From: Bolinopsis microptera
Lineage: Eukaryota > Ctenophora > Tentaculata > Lobata > Bolinopsidae
Assembly (NCBI RefSeq): GCF_026151205.1
Contig: NC_087080.1
Span: 1,318,268 to 1,382,267, forward strand
Direction: 5' to 3'
Length of the DNA stretch: 64,000 nucleotides
Below the pieces are notes generated by a model. That model saw nothing but the letters and a program-made list of their open reading frames with translations, made no database searches and had not been told where the DNA came from. Numbering within the stretch: the first letter of the stretch is position 1; every line of letters begins with the position of its first letter. Both the position numbers and the translations under genes were made by a program. This document shows, piece after piece, positions 54,869-64,000 of the stretch.

Positions 54869-55200
54869 AAGAGACTCCAGATTTTAGAAGCATCCACCCT
54901 GCCAGCAGTATATCCGATGACCCCGCGGGGACTTACGATAACAGCTGATAATTTGTATCTGAAGTTGATGAGGAACAAACCAAGACTGAGCCTAGTCCAG
55001 TAATCCAGAGACACTGGAAACCCTCTGTGACTGGATGAGGACGACATGTCAGCGCCCTGAGGTCCCCGAGGTATCAGCGGTCTGACCAACCTCTGATCCT
55101 CCTAGGAGATCTGAACAAGACCCCCAACTTTGTGCTCCCTGCCATGGAGTTACTTCTCTGGACTGGCATTTCTAAAACTTTAAACGGAACAAAAGTCTAG
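54775..55200 (+). pseudogene. coding-like continuation in shifted frames after the acidic ORF
   Basis: Past the ORF's end another frame reads RRTIIDPTIEETPDFRSIHP, then ASSISDDPAGTYDNS-stop. Further on, other frames read EVDEEQTKTEPSPVIQRHW and SDQPLILLGDLNKTPNFVLP. Composition and lack of low complexity suggest former or misread coding sequence. One or more small indels, real or assembly errors, would explain it. Confidence 0.35.
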
Positions 55201-57968
55201 AAACGATCACTCGAGTTCGGATCCTGGAACCCCGAGGCAGACTCCGGGTACGCACGTGCAGTGCTCCGACTCACGCCCTTAACATGAGCACGACCTCGGT
55301 AAGGAGGTGATGAGGGCCGTGTTTGGGATTGAGGCAGGCAGGCTTTAGATGTGGGGTTAATAGAAGCATTTAGAAGTTCTAGAAGTTCTAGAAGGTTCTA
55401 AAGGTTCTAGACGGTTCTGAGTAATTGAGCATGGCTGCGCGCATCATGTACTCTGTTTTTTAGGATAATGTGTCATCGTGTTGATTGAAAGGTTGAAAAT
55501 CAGTAAAATTGACGATTGTACAAATCGTCCGATACAAGATGCTAATGATAATAAATTGAAAAGGTATACTTACCCTGTATCTAAGAGTTGGACGAAATCT
55601 TTCTATTGAACACATAGGCAATCACGCGTAATTTTTTCGGCTGGTTTTTTTAAATTTTCAATTCAACCAACGATGGCACAAATGCATTTAAAGTTAAACA
55701 ATGATTTTTGGGTCACTTGTAGAACTTGGCTGTGACATTGAATGTTTGGCAGGATGATCACTTATCTGAGAAGTAACACGTGTAGAAGGTGTTTTACCTT
55801 TTAAAGTAGCAATAGAATATCATGCAGCCAGCAATGATTTATGTAGAAAATCATTTTAATTTGGATCTGATTCTTATGCCTGATTTCCCAAACCTAGCAA
55901 TGAATATTTTGCCTACGTTGCTTGCACTTGTATAAAGTCTGTTGAAGCATTAGTACGGCGTTGCCTGCGACATGCTAACCACACCATACTAGAAAGCTTG
56001 CTTTAAAATTAATTACATAAGAACCTGATTCTTACGGATTCTTAATTATAATTACTAAGCTGCGAAGCGGAAACAACACGTTAGTATTTAAAGATTGCTT
56101 TAACTGCCGTGATTTGCCCGAAGTGACTTGTTTGAAAATCTATCAACTGCTGATTTGGAAATGTATTCTGGCTTCGTTTTTTTCTGCTGCTATACACACC
56201 GCAAGTTTTTTATTTATTCTGGTTTACCTCTGCATTCTAATTCTTGCCCAACATTTTTCGCTGATTTTGACTTTTGCTTCGATCTTATTTCTGCGCCCCT
56301 GTTATCTTTCCGACAGTGGATTTGAAAGTCTAATAATGCATAATATGGTGTAGTAACAGTTTGTTTTTACTCATTCGTTGAAGCTGATTTTAAAACTCCA
56401 TCTAGAATATTATGCTGAATTTAACTGATCAAACTTTAAAACCTGTGTTTTTGGTTTAATCCACTGTTCTATTATATAGGACTATATTGCGTTATCACTT
56501 CATACAAAATATGGATGTCATATATTATGTAGGTGGTAAAAGTAATCTCTTTGGAATGGTTTACTGTGTCCAGCAATGCTGGTCAAATAACCGTCCTGAT
56601 AAGGTAAATAAACACAAAAACACTTAAATAAAAAACAAAAAAGACGGTTTTTCCGAATTTTCTGATGGCTTATACCTTGCGTGAAAGAGTATGTCATCCA
56701 AGGGCGGTGGGTTTTCTCAAAATCATCAGAACTTAAACAACATGGTTATTAACCACGTACCATTATTAGACAGGACGTGTTAGTTGCAAGTACCGAGCAA
56801 TAACACCTCTCCCATGTCATGATATTTATGCTTTATTTCCTCCAAGATATTACTAATTTTAGGAGCTTCTTTGAATTGGCTAGAACATTAAACAGGAGCC
56901 CCGGTTATATATTGACCGATATATTTTCAAGCATTAATTTATTTTTTTAGCTCAGTATTCTTGATAGCCTTTCTGGATGACTAAGTTCAAACACTGCTGA
57001 TATAAATTATCTTAAAGCGGTGTCCATTAAATTTCAATTTATTATGATTATTATATAAGAAGAGTCCGTCTCAGAAGTTCTGAACTCACTATTAAGTATT
57101 GGAGCGTCTTAAAACTTGGTTTTAAAGGGAAATTATAGTTTTGTTGGAATTTAATCTTCATCCAGTTTTATTTTATTTGTTGCGGTATAATGGATTATAA
57201 TTCAGACTTTCAAGTTTGGTGGGATAAACAAATGATATCAACAATGTAGAGTAAGATATAAATCGACTAATAGGTATATATTTAATAACACAAACCTGAC
57301 TTAAAATGATTACTTTTTTAATTATTTGGATATTCAATATTATAAATAATAAATCAACGTTTACATGTCAGGCCATGGCAAAATTACAATGACATATTTT
57401 ATATACTAATTGATAAATGGTACTGCAATATAAGTTTGCTTAATGTTTTGGCCGGATGAAAACTATAACTAAAAGAGAAAAAAAAAACTGATTTCACATA
57501 AATAATCAATTCGGCTGAACCAACACATAGCAAGAGCCACATTAATGTATGGGCCGTTCTAACAAAATTGAATGCAAACAATAACAAGAAATCAACATAT
57601 CAGTAAATAATCATAAGCATTTTGTTTCTTACAATTCCGTCACAACTGACATATAGAAGAAAAAAAGAAGAAGACAAGCGGAGAGGATATTGGACGGACA
57701 GAATAGTAACCAACAAAAACACATTCTGAACTCATAAGAACTGATGAGCTAATCAGCCAGACTGTATCGGCAGCCCAGAGGTTACTTGATCGTTTTGGCC
57801 CTTAAAGTAGAAATCCGCTCTGACTGCCGATACATACTGTAGACTATTACCATTTCAGCATAAACAATGGAAGTAAGTTTTATATAACAATGGAAGTAAT
57901 TTTTTTAAATACACTAATTACATATCTTAGTCGCAAAAGTCTTATGAAAGTCTTAAGGCAATCACCTT
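55201..57968. other. long region without recognised gene
   Basis: About 2.8 kb, AT-rich, no product recognised on either strand and no tandem array. The one clear local feature is a run of alternating AGAA/TTCT at 55368-55415. Confidence 0.5.
55368..55418. repeat. AGAAGTTCT/TTCTAGAA cluster
   Basis: AGAAGTTCTAGAAGTTCTAGAAGG, then TTCTAAAGGTTCTAGACGGTTCT. TTCTAGAA has the TTCnnGAA spacing of heat-shock-factor half-sites, but the GAAnTTC joints are one base short of a perfect heat-shock element. Confidence 0.5.
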
Positions 57969-58063
57969 TCAAAGTCTTTCTCTAACTACGGTGTAGGCGA
58001 ATGGAGTGTCTCGATCTTTAACTAACAGTTGGCCGTCAACGAATGGTGGAGGAAGTCCTGGGT
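57969..58063 (-). CDS. probable last exon of an unidentified minus-strand gene
   Basis: After an acceptor (TTGTTTTCAG) the frame reads PGLPPPFVDGQLLVKDRDTP, then FAYTVVRERL-stop, entering with two bases of a split codon. Composition is protein-like and not repetitive. I could not find the preceding exon with confidence, so the gene's identity is unknown. Upstream exons would lie above 58100 on the minus strand, where the sequence is AT-rich with C-runs. Confidence 0.4.
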
Positions 58064-58099
58064 CTGAAAACAATATCTTAAAACCAATTTAATAACGTA

Positions 58100-59560
58100 A
58101 CGAATTGAAAACTACTTGTAAATTGGCAAACGTGTAAATATAGTTACAAAAATGAATGTCAAGTCTTGCTCTATGATACAACATTTATCAATTCATATGT
58201 CTGGTCTTCGACCTCCTTTCCGCATTCAACGCTTCAACTTAAGGGGGGGGTTCACCCTGATATTGTTGTGAAACTTGGTTTCGAGATAGCAGTTGACCAC
58301 TAACTATAGACCTAGTGACCGAACTTTTGAGGGGGTCCCGGACCCAACCGCAAACGGTGCCCGCGGGGCCAGCCACGCCCTATTTTAGTTTTTCCCCCCT
58401 CCCCCCCCCCCAACCAAATTAGGCCCAATTTAGCCAAATACCCTGAACATGCCAAATCCAGATTTTAGGTAATCTACCTTGTAGGCTAGTGATTCCCTGA
58501 ACTCGTATATGAATTTTCATCAAGATGGACAAAAAATGACTGAGTTATGAGCACAACCAAGGACCCTATTTGGGCATACGCACCAAATTTTGATCGAGTT
58601 TGGCCCATAAATTGGTCAAATATCCAATATTTTTGAATGAAACTACTTAATATGGAAGGTAGTCCTATACTACCACATAACTTTTATTTTATGCCACCCT
58701 TACCTACTTTATTTTATTCTTATGAATCATGTATATTGTAGGTGCATGACAGGCGCAATCTGAGCTGACCACAATTCCGAGTTTAAAGAACGGCCCTTTG
58801 TTTCCGAGGTTCGATTTTTAAGCCCCTCGTCACAACAGCTACAATCGCTTACTACTGGACGATCATAAAGACCAGGTCGCGTAAGCTTTTGTAGGCCCGA
58901 CTGTACATTGAGCCAGTTACGCAATCGTTTAAATTAAGAATATTTACGCATATGTGAAACCACCTAGACAAGGGACCCAGTCTGTACCGAGGATGCACCG
59001 GAGGGGATTGGCACTCCTGGGTGCCACCTGACGGTCCTGGCCAATAGAGTGGACTTAGCTGTCACAACTGGAACTTTTTTTCGCTTGCTTGCAGTACACA
59101 TAAGTATATCGTATCTCCTAAATGATTATATTTCCATAATACATGGGTAATTTTCACTTTGTGGGGTTCAAAAAGATAAGATACTAGCTAGGTGTGGACT
59201 GTCGTCCCCTTACCACCCTGTTTCACTTGCCTGGTGACGTATTTCCAGTCCTGGGGGTGACCAACTCCAGGTAGTGAACACCAGGTAGCCCGAAAACACA
59301 GCCGACTAGAGGGTACCAAGGCAGTGTGTTAATTCACATTTCGTTAGACACGGGGTCTTCAGTTACTCTCCATCAGTGTTGTAATATGATTTAGCGTGTT
59401 CTTAGATCCTCCTATACTGTTACACTCCACCTGGGATTAGGATAATTATTATTATAAAGGACTCCATTTTCCCAAATTGGAATATATATCTACTACTCTA
59501 TGCAGACGTTGTAACTGAACTAACCGTCTCGGCTGACGAAGGAGAATCAATTATTCTTGG
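58100..59560. other. region without recognised gene
   Basis: Unique sequence with a C-run near 58395-58415. No product recognised. On the minus strand, 59235-59310 has a protein-like stretch (GYLVFTTWSWSPPGLEIRHQ), which could be an exon of the gene ending at 57969, but splice signals are weak. Confidence 0.4.
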
Positions 59561-59607
59561 CGCCCGATCAAGCTGGTACCGACAATAGCAAGTAACAACA
59601 CGGTATT

Positions 59608-59925
59608 AGCAGGAATCCTCGTAGATATGTGACATTAATTGAGAATAAGGAACTACGATGTTGTACGTCACAACATGGCCTGATGACGTCACAACATGGC
59701 CTGATGACGTCACAACATGGCCTGATGACGTCACAACATAGCTCACTGTACAACTCCTCGTAGATATGTGACATTAATTGAGAATAAGGAACTACGATGT
59801 TGTACGTCACAACATGGCCTGATGACGTCACAACATGGCCTGGTGACGTCACAACATAGCTCACTGTACAACTCCTCGTAGATATGTGACATTAATTGAG
59901 AATAAGGAACTACGATGTTCAACTA
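59608..59925. repeat. nested repeats with TGACGTCA (CRE) palindromes
   Basis: Small units of 21 bp, TGATGACGTCACAACATGGCC, lie inside a larger unit with CTCCTCGTAGATATGTGACA, TTAATTGAGAATAAGGAACT and ACGATGTTGTACGTCACAAC. The larger unit occurs three times (near 59620, 59755, 59872) and carries three, two and no extra small units. Perfect CRE octamers TGACGTCA lie in most small units. Confidence 0.9.
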
Positions 59926-60345
59926 TAGACTGAAGGATATCTGTAAATCCAAACTCTTAAAGAGTCTAAATTGCTCATAGAGGCTTGTGAGTCAGTACTA
60001 CTCTACGGATCAGAAACCTGGACACTGACAAAGGCTCAAGAGAAACGTTTGGACGGGACATACACAAAGATGCTGCGTATGGTGCTGGGTATCTCATGGA
60101 AGGACAAGGTCTGTCAAACAAGTTAGGAAACTGGAAATTAAAATTGGTGGGACACTGCATCAGACGTCCTGAGCTACTTATCGGTGATTTGGTCTTATGG
60201 GAACCTATGCATGATAGAGAACAGCAAGGCCGACCAATACAAAGCTACTTGTATATGTCACTGAAGGATGTTCATGGGACTAACTCTAAAGAGGAACTGC
60301 GAACCCTGATACGGGACAAGGATATATGGAGGGGGTTGTCTGAAG
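59926..60345 (+). pseudogene. LINE 3'-end remnant with a frameshift
   Basis: NYRLKDICKSKLLKSL in one frame, then ACESVLLYGSETWTLTKAQE and KMLRMVLGISWKDKV in another. A third stretch reads KLKLVGHCIRRPELL, IGDLVLWEP and GRPIQSYLYMSL. This is the typical post-RT tail of a non-LTR element. At least two frameshifts are present. Immediately downstream a Penelope-like element begins, and a single open frame runs across the junction. Confidence 0.75.
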
Positions 60346-60379
60346 TAGATCGGACTTTGTTCCGACATAATATGTATAT

Positions 60380-62004
60380 ATATACCACTAAACTACAGAA
60401 AGTCCTCAAGAAACTACACACCGACAAGAAGATCACGACCGACCTATACCACAAGATGCGCAACCTACATCCTAGATGGCCTCAACTTTACAGACAACCT
60501 AAGATACACAAACCCGGCGCACCTATCCGTCCCGTAGTAAGCTTCTACAACACCCCCCTACAAGCCCTCCACAAAGTCCTCGCTTCTTTTCTCAAACCCC
60601 TAGCCCAGAACCCCTTACGCCTCAAAGACTCTTCCGACTTCAAACACCGCTTCGACTCCTCTCTCAATCCATCCTTCCACTACCACGCCTCCTTAGACGT
60701 CCAATCCTTGTACACCTCCTGTGACATGCGCCTAGTAGCCCTCAAAACTGTCATCTCCTCCTTTGAACAGAACCCCTCTCGTCTTCCCCTCAATGTCACC
60801 ACCACCACCATAGGCTCCCTTATCAACTTTTGCCTTGACAACTCATACCTTGAATTCAACTGCTCCTTCTACTCCCAAGACGAAGGTGGTACAATGGGAT
60901 CCCCCCTCATTGTTGAACTAGCTGAAATCCGCCTTGCTGAAATCGAGACCTTAGATTTATCCTCATGTCCTGACCCTCCGAACACTTACTCCCATTTTTT
61001 TGACGACGGCCTTGGATCTTTCAGAGACAGAAACCACGCAGAATCCTTCCTTACATTCCTTAACTCCCTTAGCTGAAGACCTCAACTTTACCCAAGAACA
61101 TCCCTCTACAGACGGAACTATACCCTTCCTTGACGTTCTCATCCACCCTGACAAATCCACATCAGTCTACAGAAAACCCACCCACACCAACCTCTACACC
61201 AAGTACTCCTCCTGCACCACCAACTCATCTAAGAACGCAGTCATCCGATCACTGACCAGAAGAGCCCACAACATCTGCTCACCCCAACACCTTGACGACG
61301 AATTCCAGACAGTACGACACGTTTGCCTCCAGAACGGCTTCCCTCCTCACCGCATCACTACCATCATGGACGAAGTACAACGGAAATTCACCAACCCCTC
61401 TCGCCACTAATCCCTAGCCTCATTCAACTGACAGACCCGTGAACATGCCCTTAGTGTTTCTCTTCCTTTCCATCCCTCCCTATCGAAACCCATCTCCAAG
61501 ATACTCGGACAACACGACATCAAAGTCACCCACTCCTCTGCTACCTCCCTCCGCAACCTCCTCACCAAAACGAAGACCACACCCCCTACTCACCTCACTC
61601 CCAACACCATCTACGAAATTTCCTGCTCACAGTGTCCCTCCAAATACGCCGGACAGACCTACAGACCCTTGGTCCACCGCATGAAAGAACACGAACGATG
61701 TTACAGACTCAACAACGCCATCGACGAATCCACAGACAGAATCAAATCAGCCCCTGCACATCATGCCCTGACCACCGGCCACACCATCTCCTGGAACAAC
61801 ATCGAAGTCCTCAAATCCCTCACCTCACGCTCCCAACTTGACCTCACAGAACATGCAGCTATACAAATACGACAACCAGCCATGAACAGAACAGACCGCG
61901 CACCCAAATGTAGTTCTCTCTGGGACCCCATTCTTCCTAAAATTGCCAAATCCTTAAAGTCCAGACCATCTGGCATTTCCTTCTCAACCTCAACAGAAGA
62001 CTAA
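60380..62004 (+). mobile_element. Penelope-like element (RT plus GIY-YIG endonuclease), decayed
   Basis: Three frames cover one ancestral protein: 60380-61076, 61000-61410 and about 61430-62004. RT part: LYHKMRNLHPRWPQLYRQPK, then IHKPGAPIRPVVSFYNTPLQ, then HASLDVQSLYTSC, EGGTMGSPLIVELAEI and SHFFDDGLGSF (the YxDD-type motif as FFDD). Then IPFLDVLIHPDKSTSVYRKPT and VIRSLTRRA. The endonuclease part has YEISCSQCPSKYAGQTYRPL, then VHRMKEHERC and EHAAIQIRQPAMNR. RT plus GIY-YIG in this order defines EN-containing Penelope-like elements. A frameshift near 61070 and a stop near 61410-61430 make this copy inactive. Confidence 0.88.
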
Positions 62005-62139
62005 ATTTTTATTGACATTGTACTGTAATTTTCACTTTCTCACCCACACCCCTCCCACCCTCCATCCCTGACGCCACTCAATCACATATAAGCATTGTCC
62101 ACCACATCACATTCAGCTGACGACGATTAACACATGTTT

Positions 62140-64000
62140 ATTGAAAGCTTCTACAAGTTAAATCATCGTATCTCTTATATGTTTCTAACCCAACTCCACT
62201 CAATTGTATATAATATATATTTATATATGGGTTAATAAGACCTGCATAAGCCAGGGTAACGGCCCATAGCAGGGTAACCAGGATGGCCCAGTAGCCAAAA
62301 ACTTGATTAACTAGCAAAGATAAAAAGGTAACAATAGGTAATAAATAGCTAACAATACTATACCAGTATTTAAGATGCATAGTCCAGAAAGATCAAACTG
62401 GGTTGCCCCTTAGTCTTAGTTAGTCTTAGTTAGTCTTTTGAGAGAATCCATAGATGACTGCCGTATTCTTCTCTCTGTTTCCTTTCTTCTATGTGTTGTT
62501 GTAACCTAACTGTAACGTGGAGTTAAAGAAATGTCTTGTATGGTATACTATGGTCCTGAGAGGTAACACGTTAAAAGATTATCTTAAAGGGCGGTAGAGG
62601 TCAATGTAACAAATAGTACAGCAAGACAAAGGGAGCTTCATTACACGCTCTGAAGAAGGGGAGGGGAGTTCCGACATAGTAGTAGTAGTACTCTTATTAT
62701 TCCTAGATCTAACATGCTGAGATTAATAGAAAAAGTAATCTACCTCTAGAACGAACCTAACACGCATGATGGTTTTAGGAATGGTCATCTAGTTTAGGAG
62801 GAATCTTATCAACAAAACTGCAACATGTATTCGTGTCTGGTTGAACCTGGATAGAAATTACTTATTACTAGCTGCATTGATTTAGATGAATGGAGGAAAC
62901 TGGAATAGACAATTGAAAACAATATTATTATAAATTCACCTGCATAAGCCAGGGGAACGGCCCATAGCAGGCTAACCAGGATGGCCCAGTACCCAAAAAC
63001 CTGATTAACTAGCACGGATAAAAAGGTAACAATAGGTAAAAATAGATAACAATACTATACCAGTATAAAATGTATAGTTTAGAAAGATCAAACTGGGTTG
63101 CCCCTTCTGTTAGTCTTTTGAAAGAGTCCATAGATGACTGCCGTATTCTTCTCTCTGTTTCCTTTCTTCTATGTGTTGTTGTAACCTAACTGTAACGAGG
63201 AGTTAAAGAAATGTATTGTATGGTATACTATGGTCCTCAGAGGTAACAAGTTAAAAGATTATCTTAAAGGGCTGTAGAGGTCAATGTAACAAATAGTAGA
63301 GCAAGACAAAGGGAGCTTCCTTACACGCTCTGAAGAAGGGGAGGGGAGTTCCGACATAGTAGTAGTAGTACTCTTATTATTCCTAGATCTAACATGCTGA
63401 GATTAATAGAAAAAGTAATCTACCTCTAGAACGAACCTAACACGCATGATGGTTTTAGGAATGGTCATCTAGTTTAGGAGGAATCTTATCAACAAAACTG
63501 CAACATGTATTCGTGTCTGGTTGAACCTGGATAGAAATTACTTATTACTAGCTGCATTGATTTAGATGAATGGAGGAAACTGGAATAGACAATTGAAAAC
63601 AATATTATTATAAATTCACCTGCATAAGCCAGGGGAACGGCCCATAGCAGGCTAACCAGGATGGCCCAGTACCCAAAAACCTGATTAACTAGCACGGATA
63701 AAAAGGTAACAATAGGTAAAAATAGATAACAATACTATACCAGTATAAGATGCATAGTTCAGGAAGATCAAACTGGGTTGTTCCTTCTGTTAGTCTTTTG
63801 AGAGAATCCATAGATGACTGCCGTATTCTTCTCTCTGTTTCCTTTCTTCTATGTGTTGTTGTAACCTAACTGTAACGAGGAGTTAAAGAAATGTCTTGTA
63901 AGGTATACTATGGTCCTGAGAGGTAACAAATTAAAAGATTATCTTAAAGGGCTGTAGAGGTCAATGTAACAAATAGTAGAGCAAAACAAAGGGAGCTTCA
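62140..64000. repeat. 680-bp tandem repeat, nearly three units, running off the window
   Basis: Units two and three are almost identical at 680-bp spacing (62809/63489 and 62939/63619). The first copy is more diverged and spaced about 693 bp away. Recurring landmarks include AGTAGTAGTACTCTTATTATTCC, CACGCATGATGGTTTTAGGA, AGAAGGGGAGGGGAGTTCCG and CCTGCATAAGCCAGGG. Each unit holds a short hydrophobic reading frame on the minus strand. Confidence 0.93.
62242..62380 (-). CDS. possible first exon encoding a hydrophobic leader (copy 1 of the 680-bp unit)
   Basis: The minus strand reads MHLKYWYSIVSYLLPIVTF, then LSLLVNQVFGYWAILVTLLW and AVTLAYA, ending at a possible donor GCAG|GTCTTA. It would be a signal peptide or a membrane segment ending in an AYA|G-like cleavage site. 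In unit 2 the ATG has become ATA, and in unit 3 a 2-bp deletion after ATGCATCTT breaks the frame. Only copy 1 could start here. No following exon is visible, and this may be chance. Confidence 0.25.

Noticed and set aside
55368-55418. Heat-shock element
   Set aside because: TTCTAGAA joints are correct but GAA-TTC joints have one base instead of two, and no gene starts nearby.
56114-56353. Short hydrophobic plus-strand frames
   Set aside because: Two overlapping frames in AT-rich DNA; no splice sites or family features decide for either.

Overview
The window is animal nuclear DNA and carries no prokaryotic signature. Genes are split by GT-AG introns and encode eukaryotic or metazoan-type proteins: an snRNA-activating complex subunit, a kynurenine aminotransferase, and a secreted protein with two C-type lectin domains. 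The mobile elements are also eukaryotic: a LINE reverse transcriptase, a LINE ORF1, a Penelope-like element with a GIY-YIG domain, a pogo-like DNA transposon and several MITEs. I cannot name the phylum from sequence alone; a marine invertebrate is my guess. A run of 100 N lies near the left end.

Layout. 1-1980 is a 366-bp satellite and a short palindromic array. 1981-3648 (+) holds the three last exons of SNAPC3. 3953-6986 (+) is a complete eight-exon kynurenine-type aminotransferase. 8166-12459 (-) is an eleven-exon secreted double-CTLD protein with a long lysine/alanine-rich tail, convergent with the aminotransferase. 13337-19240 is a transposon cluster (LINE ORF1, LINE RT, a pogo-like element nested in a telomere-motif MITE, a mariner-like MITE). 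19606-20643 (-) and 37133-38731 (-) are two paralogous secreted precursors: signal peptide, acidic linker, then 2 or 16 repeats of a basic peptide with a C-x8-C pair. 20941-26490 is an array of 135 units of 41 bp. 28143-35879 (+) is a five-exon two-domain SnoaL-like (NTF2-fold) protein that resembles bacterial proteins. 39230-52000 is almost entirely tandem arrays and MITEs, including 239 exact CCCTGA hexamers. 52628-54868 (+) is a long acidic, disordered ORF. 57969-58063 (-) is a probable last exon of an unknown gene. 59900-62004 (+) is a LINE tail followed by a decayed Penelope-like element. 62140-64000 is a roughly 680-bp tandem repeat.

The most striking pattern is that many arrays sit on exon/intron junctions and contain the splice signal itself. 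In the SnoaL-like gene, intron 4 is 3503 bp, exactly 113 units of 31 bp, each with AG|GT. Removing everything between the first and last AG|GT restores the reading frame. Intron 1 begins with about 32 copies of the exon-1 end plus donor, exon 3 is preceded by five decoy copies of its own acceptor, and the last exon end is copied six times. This fits intron birth or expansion by tandem duplication of AGGT-containing exonic DNA, apparently recent and repeated in one gene. The other main candidates for novelty are the multi-copy cysteine peptide precursors, a possible bacterial origin of the SnoaL-like gene, a series of four adjacent hairpins at 49993-50160, and the 41-bp array in which most units carry both an inverted CCAAT box and a CACGTG E-box.
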